Part shown: positions 1 through 5,934 of the stretch, in pieces
Layout of the letters: each line of letters begins with the position of its first letter
Position numbering within the stretch: position 1 is the first letter of the stretch
From: Trichodesmium sp. MAG_R04
GTDB lineage: Bacteria > Cyanobacteriota > Cyanobacteriia > Cyanobacteriales > Microcoleaceae
Direction: 5' to 3'
Assembly (NCBI GenBank): GCA_023356515.1
Contig: JAKQYG010000155.1
Location: 1-8,632 of the forward strand
DNA length: 8,632 nt
Notes under the pieces: generated by a model
Database searches by the model: none
What the model was told of the DNA's origin: nothing
Seen by the model: only the letters and a program-made list of their open reading frames with translations
Position numbers and translations under genes: made by a program

Positions 1-920
1 TAAAACCACAACCCCAATATCCATTACCACCTCTGGAGGCTGGTGCTTCCCCAGTTTTAATCACAAAAGCAATTATTGATACTCTAAATATTCCTCTTTA
101 TTTATTTAATGCTGGCTTAATTCATAAACCAACTGTACCAACAATTGATTTGGGAGGCGCTCCCGCTCGCTGTTTAACTTCTGGTCATGCTTTAGATATG
201 GCAACCATTCAACATTTATTGGAAGTAGGTAGTTATTGGGGTCGGAAGTTAGCGAATCAAGCAAAAGATAGCTATGTAATTTTAGGAGAATGTGTAGTTG
301 GAGGAACAACTACTGCTCTAGCAGTTTTATTAGGTTTGGGTATTGCTGCTATTGGTAAGGTAAATAGCAGTCATTCTCAGTGTAATCATGGTCAAAAATT
401 GGCCGTAGTGCGTCAGGGTTTGCGGGTTGCTCGTTTTAATTCCTCTCTTCCAGTGTCACAACCTTTAAAACTTATTTCTGCAGTTGGAGACCCAATGCAA
501 ATAGTAGTAGCAGGAATGGGAATGGCAGCAAGTATCAAAGAGGGAGTCATGTTGGCTGGTGGAACGCAAATGCTGGCTGTTTATGCTTTAATACAAGCAT
601 TGGCAGAAAGGTTGTCTTTGCTTTGGAGACCTGAAAATATTGTGGTGGGAACAACTCGTTGGGTTGCTGAAGACCCGAGTGGAGATACCGTTGGGTTAGC
701 ACAAGAGATTGGTTCTGTACCTTTAATGGCGACAAAACTTAGTTTTTCTGAGTCTTGTTACCCTCAACTGCAAGCTTATGAAAGGGGATATGTTAAGGAA
801 GGAGTTGGTTGTGGAGGCTGTGCTATTGCTGCTCATTTATATAGAGATTGGAATCAAACTCAATTGCTGAAAGCTATTGAAGATTTGTTTGCCCTTTTTA
901 TATCAAATTCGGTTGAATAG
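1..920 (+). CDS. cobT: CobT-like phosphoribosyltransferase (UPF0284/TIGR00303 family), 5'-truncated by the window edge
   Basis: The reading frame is open from base 3 to the TAG at 918-920, giving 305 visible residues. No start codon is needed inside the window, so the gene begins upstream and perhaps 60-80 N-terminal residues are missing. The family is related to nicotinate-nucleotide:dimethylbenzimidazole phosphoribosyltransferase, which activates the lower-ligand base of cobalamin in the cytoplasm. Visible support is a glycine-rich GECVVGGTTTAL segment (visible residues about 95-106), GDPMQIVVAGM, LAGGTQMLAVYAL, and near the C-terminus YVKEGVGCGG. The Glu of KEGVG (codon 798-800) occupies the place of the catalytic Glu in Salmonella CobT. 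An internal TTG at 150 is not a credible start because conserved-looking sequence continues upstream of it. Most cyanobacteria make pseudocobalamin with adenine as lower ligand, so the true base substrate is uncertain. Family assignment is strong; exact reaction is inferred. Confidence 0.88.
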   Translation, partial: KPQPQYPLPPLEAGASPVLITKAIIDTLNIPLYLFNAGLIHKPTVPTIDLGGAPARCLTSGHALDMATIQHLLEVGSYWGRKLANQAKDSYVILGECVVGGTTTALAVLLGLGIAAIGKVNSSHSQCNHGQKLAVVRQGLRVARFNSSLPVSQPLKLISAVGDPMQIVVAGMGMAASIKEGVMLAGGTQMLAVYALIQALAERLSLLWRPENIVVGTTRWVAEDPSGDTVGLAQEIGSVPLMATKLSFSESCYPQLQAYERGYVKEGVGCGGCAIAAHLYRDWNQTQLLKAIEDLFALFISNSVE

Positions 921-975
921 TTGCTAGTCCTGCATAGTAATGGCAGATTAGATCTGGATGAATAATGCCTAGCAA
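921..975 (+). other. Bulged stem-loop directly after the cobT-like stop codon
   Basis: Starting at the base after the TAG, TTGCTAG (921-927) pairs with CTAGCAA (969-975). After a TCCT bulge, GCAT (932-935) pairs with ATGC (965-968). Inside this, CAGAT (944-948) and ATCTG (952-956) form a hairpin with a TAG loop. No T-run follows, so it is not a standard intrinsic terminator. It may be a 3'-UTR structure or a small dispersed element. Pairing is visible in the sequence; function is unknown. Confidence 0.4.
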
Positions 976-1032
976 GGGAGTAATACGAAAAACCTTCATT
1001 CTAGAACTCAATATCAATAAATTTATCAATAA

Positions 1033-1055
1033 CTAATTTTTTATGAGAAAATTAG
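1033..1055. repeat. AT-rich perfect inverted repeat
   Basis: CTAATTTT (1033-1040) and AAAATTAG (1048-1055) are perfect 8-bp inverted arms around a 7-base loop. It stands alone in AT-rich spacer with no flanking T-run on either strand, so it may be no more than a chance feature of AT-rich DNA. Confidence 0.3.
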
Positions 1056-1130
1056 CTCACGGGGTGACAAGTAAGCTTAATGGTAGATATAGTAATCATT
1101 TGAGACAATAAGTTGAATAATAATTCAATT

Positions 1131-1431
1131 TAAAAAGAATGGGATTTTGAATTTGGGAGGTAGCGATTGCCAATTCACTTTAAAGCTTTCAGGGAGAGCA
1201 TTCGGGGCGATAGATTAATAAAAATTATCAATTTAATGTTAAGAAGTGCGGAATGTAGGGAATATTTATTTGGATGGGATAAAAAAGGCAAACTGCTTTT
1301 ACTCTTGATGAACTACAAGTCAAACTGAATATGGGTTTACATTATCTTTTCAATTTTCTGATGAATAATTCAGGCTAGAATATTATGGAAAAATTTGGGT
1401 AATGGCAGTTGTGGTTGTCAATCCCAAGTAA
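1131..1431 (+). pseudogene. Probable decayed protein-coding gene of unknown family
   Basis: The stretch reads like protein on the plus strand but in broken pieces. One frame gives KEWDFEFGR, a TAG at 1161-1163, then 54 open codons (1164-1325) including LPIHFKAFRESIRGDRL and AECREYLFGWDKKGK, ending at TGA 1326-1328. The frame shifted by one base then gives TEYGFTLSFQFSDE, an in-frame TAA (1366-1368), and FRLEYYGKIWVMAVVVVNPK to TAA 1429-1431. Balanced aromatic, charged and aliphatic residues are unlike random translation of AT-rich spacer. At least one frameshift and two stops would have to be repaired to read it through. I do not recognise the family, and no ribosome binding site or start codon is convincing. 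The reading as a remnant is inference. Confidence 0.42.
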
Positions 1432-1463
1432 ACTTCCCAAGAAAGCAACACGGACATAACCTG

Positions 1464-1527
1464 TGGAAAAAAATCAACTAAAAAGTCGCCCCAGAAGGGC
1501 GAGGATTTGAACCCAATTTTTCGGTAA
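1464..1527. repeat. Dispersed 64-bp repeat, copy 1 (bidirectional terminator-like)
   Basis: It aligns without gaps to 7950-8013, with 50 of 64 positions identical by my count. The core is a hairpin, TCGCCC (1486-1491) and GGGCGA (1497-1502). It is followed on the plus strand by ATTTTTC (1516-1522). On the minus strand it is followed by CTTTTTAG and then a further T-run (bases 1485 downward). It lies just 3' of the minus-strand coiled-coil gene, so it could terminate that transcript. In this copy the second hairpin seen in copy 2 is degenerate. Confidence 0.65.
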
Positions 1528-1530
1528 TCT

Positions 1531-1905
1531 CTAAGATTTAATTCTTTTTGAGAGTAATTGTTCTTCTAAAGCAGCAATTCGATTATAAGCTGCGGTTAAC
1601 TGAGCTGTTAACCGTTGAATTTGAATGTTCGATGTTAACTCTTCATCAACATTTTGACTACTCTTATTCAAATAATTATCATCTACTAACACATCCTTAT
1701 GTTCTAACTCTGGGTTAAAGCAGTTATATTTTTCTTGAAATTCACTGGCCTGTTGCAAATTATAGTCAGTTTCTATAGTTTGATATTTATTCGCTTTCTC
1801 AGCAACTACATAATTTGATACCTTGTCATTGAGTTGTTCAATAATTGTGTATATTGCTTCAACTTTTTTAATCAAAGCCAAAATTTGTTCTTGTAATAGT
1901 TCCAT
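1531..1905 (-). CDS. Small coiled-coil protein, function unknown
   Basis: This encodes a 124-residue protein if translation begins at the ATG whose complement is at 1903-1905. A GAAGAA sequence just upstream can act as a weak ribosome binding site. A TTG at 1915-1917 would add four residues (MKKY) but is less likely. The N-terminal ~32 residues form a heptad-patterned helix. The acidic, Asn-rich middle looks disordered. The C-terminal segment IQRLTAQLTAAYNRIAALEE is a strong coiled coil and resembles a C-terminal pattern I associate with small cyanobacterial hypothetical proteins. There is no signal peptide, membrane segment or catalytic motif. It stands alone between long spacers, with a terminator-like repeat 4-67 bases after its stop. 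Coding is fairly likely; no function can be assigned. Confidence 0.62.
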   Translation of the reverse strand: MELLQEQILALIKKVEAIYTIIEQLNDKVSNYVVAEKANKYQTIETDYNLQQASEFQEKYNCFNPELEHKDVLVDDNYLNKSSQNVDEELTSNIQIQRLTAQLTAAYNRIAALEEQLLSKRIKS

Positions 1906-1959
1906 GTATTTCTTCAATATTCGAAAATTAAGTTTACATTATTCAATCTTAATCAAGAT

Positions 1960-2061
1960 TCGTATTTATCAATAGTTATTATTATTAATTTCTTGTGTAA
2001 ATAATAATTACAGGAATTATGGAGTACCGCTATATATGGTGCATAAAATCGTATTTATCAA
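1960..2061 (+). repeat. Pair of 13-bp direct repeats
   Basis: TCGTATTTATCAA occurs exactly at 1960-1972 and at 2049-2061, start points 89 bases apart and on the same strand. One copy is outside and one inside the inverted-end element at 2011-2100. This could be an operator pair upstream of lgt, a trace of local duplication, or chance in AT-rich DNA. Confidence 0.4.
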
Positions 2062-2100
2062 GATATTGACACTACAATTAGTATCGTTCCGTAAGTCCTG
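2011..2100. mobile_element. MITE-like element with 13-bp imperfect terminal inverted repeats
   Basis: The left end CAGGAATTATGGA (2011-2023) matches the reverse complement of the right end TCCGTAAGTCCTG (2088-2100) at 11 of 13 positions. The right-end core GTAAGTCCTG is the exact reverse complement of CAGGACTTAC, the left-end core of the 95-bp element at 7067-7076, and the two elements are similar in length. Their interiors do not obviously align, and I see no clear target-site duplication. It probably derives from the same or a related insertion-sequence family. Confidence 0.42.
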
Positions 2101-2270
2101 AATGAATTTAAATTTATTAAAAAAAGATTAAAGATTAAGATTGCCGAATATTTTAGTGAAACTAAAAAAAGGTATTTCTTTGGCCTACATTCTGTGAGAG
2201 AAAATCAGGATATATTCATAGTAGTTTTGATATTAGATTAGTTACTTATTTTAAGCCTTCGACTGAAGCT

Positions 2271-2276
2271 GGAGGT
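2271..2276 (+). promoter_or_regulatory. Distant GGAGGT ribosome-binding-like site of lgt
   Basis: GGAGGT is the only strong Shine-Dalgarno sequence before lgt, but it sits 37 bases from the ATG. The gap is filled mainly by the 8-bp tandem repeat. Without three repeat units (24 bases) the spacing would be about 13 bases, near the functional range. Confidence 0.4.
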
Positions 2277-2284
2277 ACTTATCA

Positions 2285-2316
2285 CTGAATAACTAAATAA
2301 CTGAATAACTGAAATG
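2285..2316 (+). repeat. Four tandem 8-bp units ending in the lgt start codon
   Basis: The units are CTGAATAA (2285-2292), CTAAATAA (2293-2300), CTGAATAA (2301-2308) and CTGAAATG (2309-2316). The last carries the ATG of lgt. Units contain stop codons in several frames, so the array is not an N-terminal extension of the protein. It resembles the short tandemly repeated sequences common in filamentous cyanobacteria and is a plausible site of length variation. Confidence 0.7.
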
Positions 2317-3180
2317 ACAGTAGAGATTACTTTATTCCCTTTAGGATTTCTATTTACTTCTCCAGGCCCAATTATTTTCCAGTTGGGGCCTTTGTCAATC
2401 CGTTGGTATGGACTTTTAATTGCAACTGCTGTATTAATTGGAATAACCCTTTCCCAATACTTAGCTAAACTTCGTCATGTTAACCCTGAATTGTTGGGAG
2501 ATTTAGTCATTTGGTTAGTATTAGCTGCAATTCCTGGAGCCCGTTTGTACTATGTTCTCTTTGAGTGGGAACAATATCAACAAAATCCTATAGATATGAT
2601 TGCTATTTGGAAAGGAGGAATTGCTATTCATGGAGCAATTCTTGGTGGGGCGATCGCTGCTTTAATTTTTGCCAGACTGAATAAAATCTCCTTCTGGCAG
2701 TTGGCAGATTTAGTGGCTCCTTCTTTAATTTTAGGACAAGCCATTGGCCGGTGGGGTAATTTTTTCAATTCTGAGGCTTTTGGCAGTCCAACTGATTTAC
2801 CTTGGAAGTTGTATATATCTCCAGAACGTCGTCCACAAGAATTAGTAAATTTTGATTATTTCCATCCCACTTTTTTATATGAGTCTTTATGGAATTTGAT
2901 GGTATTTGGATTATTAATATTTCTTTTTTTGAGGGGTTTGCGGGGTAGGTCTAAATTCAAAGCAGGTACTTTGTTTTTAGTTTATATGATTGCTTATAGT
3001 ACTGGACGGATTTGGATTGAAGCATTGCGGACTGATAGTTTAATGTTAGGGCCATTACGTATTGCCCAGTTTGTCAGTTTAGCAGGTATTTTATTAGGAT
3101 TAATGGGTTTAGGGTGGTTATATTTGTTTAAGCGACCTTTGCTAGATATTGTGCCCTCAGAATTTAAAGAAACAAACTAA
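2314..3180 (+). CDS. lgt: Prolipoprotein diacylglyceryl transferase
   Basis: Lgt transfers diacylglycerol from phosphatidylglycerol to the lipobox cysteine of prolipoproteins, the first step of lipoprotein maturation, in the cytoplasmic membrane. The 288-residue length matches the family (E. coli 291). Several hydrophobic membrane segments are visible, including about 32-50, 62-80, 105-120, 193-207 and 252-272. Key motifs are RWYGLL (30-35), IHGAILGG (105-112, His106), the signature GRWGNFFNSEAFG (145-157, with Arg146, Asn149 and Glu154), HPTFLYES (184-191) and STGRIWIEALRTD (229-241, Arg232 and Glu236), corresponding to the catalytic Arg/Asn/Glu residues known in E. coli. The ATG is the only good start because TGA occurs four codons upstream in frame. 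Translation signals are odd: the GGAGGT is far upstream behind a tandem repeat. An exact HIP1 site lies within the gene. cobM follows 109 bases downstream on the same strand. Confidence 0.97.
   Translation: MTVEITLFPLGFLFTSPGPIIFQLGPLSIRWYGLLIATAVLIGITLSQYLAKLRHVNPELLGDLVIWLVLAAIPGARLYYVLFEWEQYQQNPIDMIAIWKGGIAIHGAILGGAIAALIFARLNKISFWQLADLVAPSLILGQAIGRWGNFFNSEAFGSPTDLPWKLYISPERRPQELVNFDYFHPTFLYESLWNLMVFGLLIFLFLRGLRGRSKFKAGTLFLVYMIAYSTGRIWIEALRTDSLMLGPLRIAQFVSLAGILLGLMGLGWLYLFKRPLLDIVPSEFKETN
2650..2657. other. HIP1 octamer GCGATCGC (in lgt)
   Basis: Exact copy of the highly iterated palindrome typical of cyanobacterial genomes. It supports the taxonomic reading and has no known local function. 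Confidence 0.9.
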
Positions 3181-3204
3181 ACTAGACTCGGAAAAATGAA
3201 AAAA

Positions 3205-3227
3205 GCCCTAGACATAAAGTCTAGGGC
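3205..3227 (-). terminator. Strong hairpin terminator on the minus strand between lgt and cobM
   Basis: GCCCTAGAC (3205-3213) and GTCTAGGGC (3219-3227) form a perfect 9-bp stem with a 5-base loop. Read on the minus strand it is followed at once by six Ts and then CATTTTT (bases 3204 down to 3192), a textbook intrinsic terminator. Read on the plus strand it is followed by AAAACCAGG, so it should not terminate lgt efficiently. Both neighbouring genes are on the plus strand. It would instead stop a transcript running antisense to cobM. Confidence 0.75.
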
Positions 3228-3289
3228 AAAACCAGGGTGCATCTACCATTCTATTTATCTGAACATAAATACTCAATCCGGAAAAATTA

Positions 3290-4078
3290 ATGAAACATAC
3301 TGAAAGTCTCACACCAGCAGTTTACATTTTAGGAGCAGGTCCAGGAGATCCCGACTTATTAACAGTGAAGGCTGACAAAATTTTAGCCACAGCAGATGTA
3401 ATTTTATATGCAGATTCTTTGGTACCCAAACAAATGTTACGAAATGTACGTTCTGATTCTGAAATTATCAAAACTGCTAATAAAACTTTAGAAGAAATTT
3501 TACCTCTAATGATTGACCGAGTTAGAAAAGGTCTTTCTGTGGTGCGTCTTCATTCTGGAGACCCTAGTTTATATGGGGCGGTTTATGAACAAATGCAGCT
3601 TTTAACTGAAGCAGGAATTAATTTTGAGGTTGTACCGGGAATTAGTGCATTTCAAGATGCAGCAGCTAAGTTAAAAGTGGAGTTAACTTTGCCTGGTTTG
3701 GTACAGACAATTATTTTAACAAGAATTAGTGGGAAAGCAACGGCAGTTCCTTCAAGGGAAGAATTGGGTAGTTTAGCAGCTCATAGGGCGAGTTTATGTT
3801 TATATTTGAGCGCTCGTTATGTGTGGGAAGCACAGGAAAAGTTGATGGAACATTATTCAGCGGAGATACCTGTGGCGATATGTTATCGGTTGGGATGGCC
3901 TGATGAAAAAATTTGGGTTGTGCCTTTGGAAAAAATGGCTGTTGTGACTGAGGAAAAAAAGTTAGTTAGAACAACACTTTATGTGATTAGTCCTGCTTTG
4001 GAGAAGGTAGAAAAAGTAGGACGTTCTGGTCTTTATAATCCTGAACATAGTCATTTATTTCGAGGAGAACATATCTAA
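3290..4078 (+). CDS. cobM: Precorrin-4 / cobalt-precorrin-4 C11-methyltransferase
   Basis: This enzyme uses S-adenosylmethionine to methylate C-11 of the corrin ring precursor in cobalamin synthesis (CobM in the aerobic, CbiF in the anaerobic route), in the cytoplasm. The 262-residue length is normal. Hallmarks of the tetrapyrrole methylase fold are the N-terminal VYILGAGPGDPDLLTVKA (11-28), VVRLHSGDPSLYGAVYEQ (84-101) and VVPGISAFQDAAAKL (114-128), followed by LPGLVQTIILTR (134-145). The last motifs fit the CobM/CbiF subgroup rather than CobA, CobI or CobJ. The start ATG is preceded by GGAAAAA at 3280-3286. The cobT-like gene about 2.4 kb upstream serves the same pathway, but they are not in one operon. 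Cyanobacteria usually have a cobalamin route with CbiF-like use of cobalt-containing intermediates, so the exact substrate form cannot be settled from this gene alone. Confidence 0.95.
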   Translation: MKHTESLTPAVYILGAGPGDPDLLTVKADKILATADVILYADSLVPKQMLRNVRSDSEIIKTANKTLEEILPLMIDRVRKGLSVVRLHSGDPSLYGAVYEQMQLLTEAGINFEVVPGISAFQDAAAKLKVELTLPGLVQTIILTRISGKATAVPSREELGSLAAHRASLCLYLSARYVWEAQEKLMEHYSAEIPVAICYRLGWPDEKIWVVPLEKMAVVTEEKKLVRTTLYVISPALEKVEKVGRSGLYNPEHSHLFRGEHI

Positions 4079-4155
4079 AAATGAAGTAGAAAAAACTCAG
4101 GTATAACTTTTTAATTCTCCTCGGAGACTAATTATTCCTTCTAATATAATGTATA

Positions 4156-4172
4156 ATGAGTTAATAACTCAT
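4156..4172. repeat. 17-bp palindrome between cobM and the ABC1 kinase gene
   Basis: ATGAGTTA (4156-4163) and TAACTCAT (4165-4172) are perfect inverted arms around a single A. It lies in the 118-base convergent spacer, 25 bases after the stop of the kinase gene. No T-run follows on either strand and the arms are AT-rich, so it is a poor terminator. It could be a protein-binding site or a weak 3' structure. Confidence 0.45.
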
Positions 4173-4196
4173 AGCTGAACCCTGAATGCTTACGAT

Positions 4197-5876
4197 TTAC
4201 TTTTTTGCAATTTTGTCTAATTTTTCTCTAACAGATAACTGAAATACTGATTTTAATAGTAATATAAATCCCCATACTGATAGAATAAAAACCACCATTG
4301 CAAATTTCATATAACCCCCTATTAATAAAATAGAACCAGATAGGAAAGTAAAACCGGTTATACAAGTAAAAATTAAAGTTTTCAAAGCTAAATTAATCCG
4401 TTTTAATAACCGATCATTTTCAATAGAACTTACCTTAAATTGAATTTCGCCATCTTCAATTTTTGTCTCTAGTTGTCGGATTAAAATTTCACTTTTGCTT
4501 GGTTGTTGTAATTTATATTTGATAAAGTTTGTTGTCTGTTTCGCAAGTTCACCGACAATTCTACCTCTGCCTTGAGCAAGAGTTATGCTTTTAATAAAAG
4601 GTTGAGAACAACTAATTAAACTATAGTCAGGGTCGAGTTCTCTAGCAATACCATCTAGAGTAGTTAGTGATTTAAGAATAAAAGTCATTTGAGAGGGAAG
4701 ACGAAATGGTTGTTGCTCAAATAAAATATAAACTTCTTCCTTTATTTCATCAAAATTATAAAAATCGATAGGTTTATCGGTAAAATTTTCTAATAAAAAA
4801 TTAACTAATCTTCTGACAGGCATCATATCTGACATTGGTTCAATCAACCCAATAGTAATTAAAGTATTCAGCACCTGTTCAACATCTTTTTTTAAGATAG
4901 CAAAAAATGTTTTAATCATTTGATCTTTAGTTAATGACTTTACCTCAGCCATCATGCCAAAATCATAAAAAATCATTGACCCATCTAAACTAACGGCTAA
5001 ATTTCCTGGATGAGGATCAGCTTGAAAAAAACCATCTAATAATAACTGCTTTAAATAACAACAAACTCCGATTTGATTAATCCGCTTTGGATTAAGATTA
5101 CAAGTTTCTATTTGCGTTCGATTATTAATTTTTATTCCCGGTAAATACTCAAGAGTTATAACTTTTTCTGTAGTGTGACTCCAATAAATACGAGGTACTA
5201 TTATTTCAGGATAACCTTTAAAGTTTTGGCGAAAGCGCTCAGCATTTTTACCCTCATGTACATAGTCAATTTCTTGATATAAAATCGTAAAAAAATCATT
5301 ATAAATAGCATCTAAATCATACTTCTTAGCCCAAGCAAAATACTTTTGACAAAAACGGATAACATTTTTGACAGCTTTCACATCTAAGTCAAATAAAACT
5401 TTTAATCCAGGACGTTGTATTTTAACTACAACTATTTCTCCCGTTTGTAAACTAGCTTTATGTACTTGTCCCAGACTGGCTGCAGCAATAGGACGTTCCT
5501 GAAAATCTCGATACAGAGAATAAAGAGAGTTGCCAAGTTCCGACTCAATAATACCGATCGCCTCTGTAGTCTCAAAAGGAGGCACTTGGTCTTGTAATTT
5601 TCCTAACTCCTCGACATATTCCTTCGGCAATATATCAGCTCGTGTAGATAGAGATTGACCTATTTTAATAAAAGTTGGACCTAAATTCAGCATAGTCTTT
5701 ACTAGCCATTCAGCCCGACGCCTTCTGAGGAAGGAAGATTTATTTTGAAATAAATTATCCCACCATAAAAAGAAAAAAAATCTTCCAGCGGCACTAAAAA
5801 CATCTATTTGTCTGGTCAAAGAAGAATACTGGGTGCGTTGCCAAAGTGGGGAGTTAGAAGCATTTTTAGTGAGCAT
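4197..5876 (-). CDS. ABC1/UbiB (AarF) family atypical kinase
   Basis: Members of this family have an atypical protein-kinase fold with ATPase activity. They support quinone or prenyl-lipid metabolism in bacteria, mitochondria and plastids; cyanobacterial paralogs are mostly unassigned. The 559-residue protein shows all diagnostic motifs in order: KIGQ (71-74, the KxGQ motif), an alanine-rich nucleotide loop AAASLGQVHKA (131-141), VVKIQRPG with Lys152, QEIDYVHEGKNAERF (201-215), the catalytic-loop equivalent DPHPGNL (287-293, Asn292) and YDFGMM (304-309, metal-binding DFG). Two hydrophobic segments near the C-terminus (about 498-520 and 522-542) predict membrane anchoring. Thus the kinase domain looks intact. 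The start ATG lacks a clear Shine-Dalgarno sequence, which is common in cyanobacteria. The gene faces cobM and no convincing terminator follows it. The UbiB name proper is not used because the substrate is unknown. Confidence 0.93.
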   Translation of the reverse strand: MLTKNASNSPLWQRTQYSSLTRQIDVFSAAGRFFFFLWWDNLFQNKSSFLRRRRAEWLVKTMLNLGPTFIKIGQSLSTRADILPKEYVEELGKLQDQVPPFETTEAIGIIESELGNSLYSLYRDFQERPIAAASLGQVHKASLQTGEIVVVKIQRPGLKVLFDLDVKAVKNVIRFCQKYFAWAKKYDLDAIYNDFFTILYQEIDYVHEGKNAERFRQNFKGYPEIIVPRIYWSHTTEKVITLEYLPGIKINNRTQIETCNLNPKRINQIGVCCYLKQLLLDGFFQADPHPGNLAVSLDGSMIFYDFGMMAEVKSLTKDQMIKTFFAILKKDVEQVLNTLITIGLIEPMSDMMPVRRLVNFLLENFTDKPIDFYNFDEIKEEVYILFEQQPFRLPSQMTFILKSLTTLDGIARELDPDYSLISCSQPFIKSITLAQGRGRIVGELAKQTTNFIKYKLQQPSKSEILIRQLETKIEDGEIQFKVSSIENDRLLKRINLALKTLIFTCITGFTFLSGSILLIGGYMKFAMVVFILSVWGFILLLKSVFQLSVREKLDKIAKK

Positions 5877-5934
5877 AGTTACTAAAAATATAGAAAAATA
5901 TTTCTGCTAATGAGTGTTTAATTAAGTCTTAATG

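Larger units (their letters stand above)
1906..2313. other. Spacer upstream of lgt without an intact gene
   Basis: This AT-rich divergent spacer lies between the coiled-coil gene and lgt. It contains an inverted repeat AATCTT-AATC-AAGATT (1945-1960), two copies of TCGTATTTATCAA (1960-1972 and 2049-2061), a 90-bp element with inverted ends (2011-2100), an isolated TTGACA at 2066-2071 without a matching -10 box, and a tandem 8-bp repeat at its right end. An open frame of 48 codons (2095-2238) lacks an ATG. No promoter can be assigned with confidence. Confidence 0.5.

Noticed and set aside
106..309. Minus-strand frame opposite the cobT-like gene
   Set aside because: A shadow of a strongly supported plus-strand coding region, as are the minus-strand frames at 547-735 and 7650-7910.
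898..999. 33-codon minus-strand frame starting with ATG (MKVFRITPLLGIIHPDL...)
   Set aside because: Too short, overlaps the cobT-like 3' end and the stem-loop, has no ribosome binding site, and is not recognised.
1486..1515. GGATTTGAACC on the plus strand, the complement of a tRNA T-arm (GGTTCAAATCC), suggesting a minus-strand tRNA
   Set aside because: A tRNA here would need its body within the end of the coiled-coil gene, no cloverleaf can be drawn, and the homologous repeat at 7950-8013 lacks the motif.
2066..2094. TTGACA at 2066-2071 as an lgt promoter
   Set aside because: No acceptable -10 hexamer occurs 16-18 bases downstream, and it lies inside a mobile-like element.
2095..2241. 48-codon open frame on the plus strand upstream of lgt
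   Set aside because: It has no ATG, is rich in Lys, Phe and Ile as expected from AT-rich spacer, and begins inside the inverted-end element.
3180..3289. Cobalamin riboswitch before cobM
   Set aside because: The 109-base spacer is too short for the full fold and shows no B12-box-like conserved core; its only structure is the minus-strand terminator.
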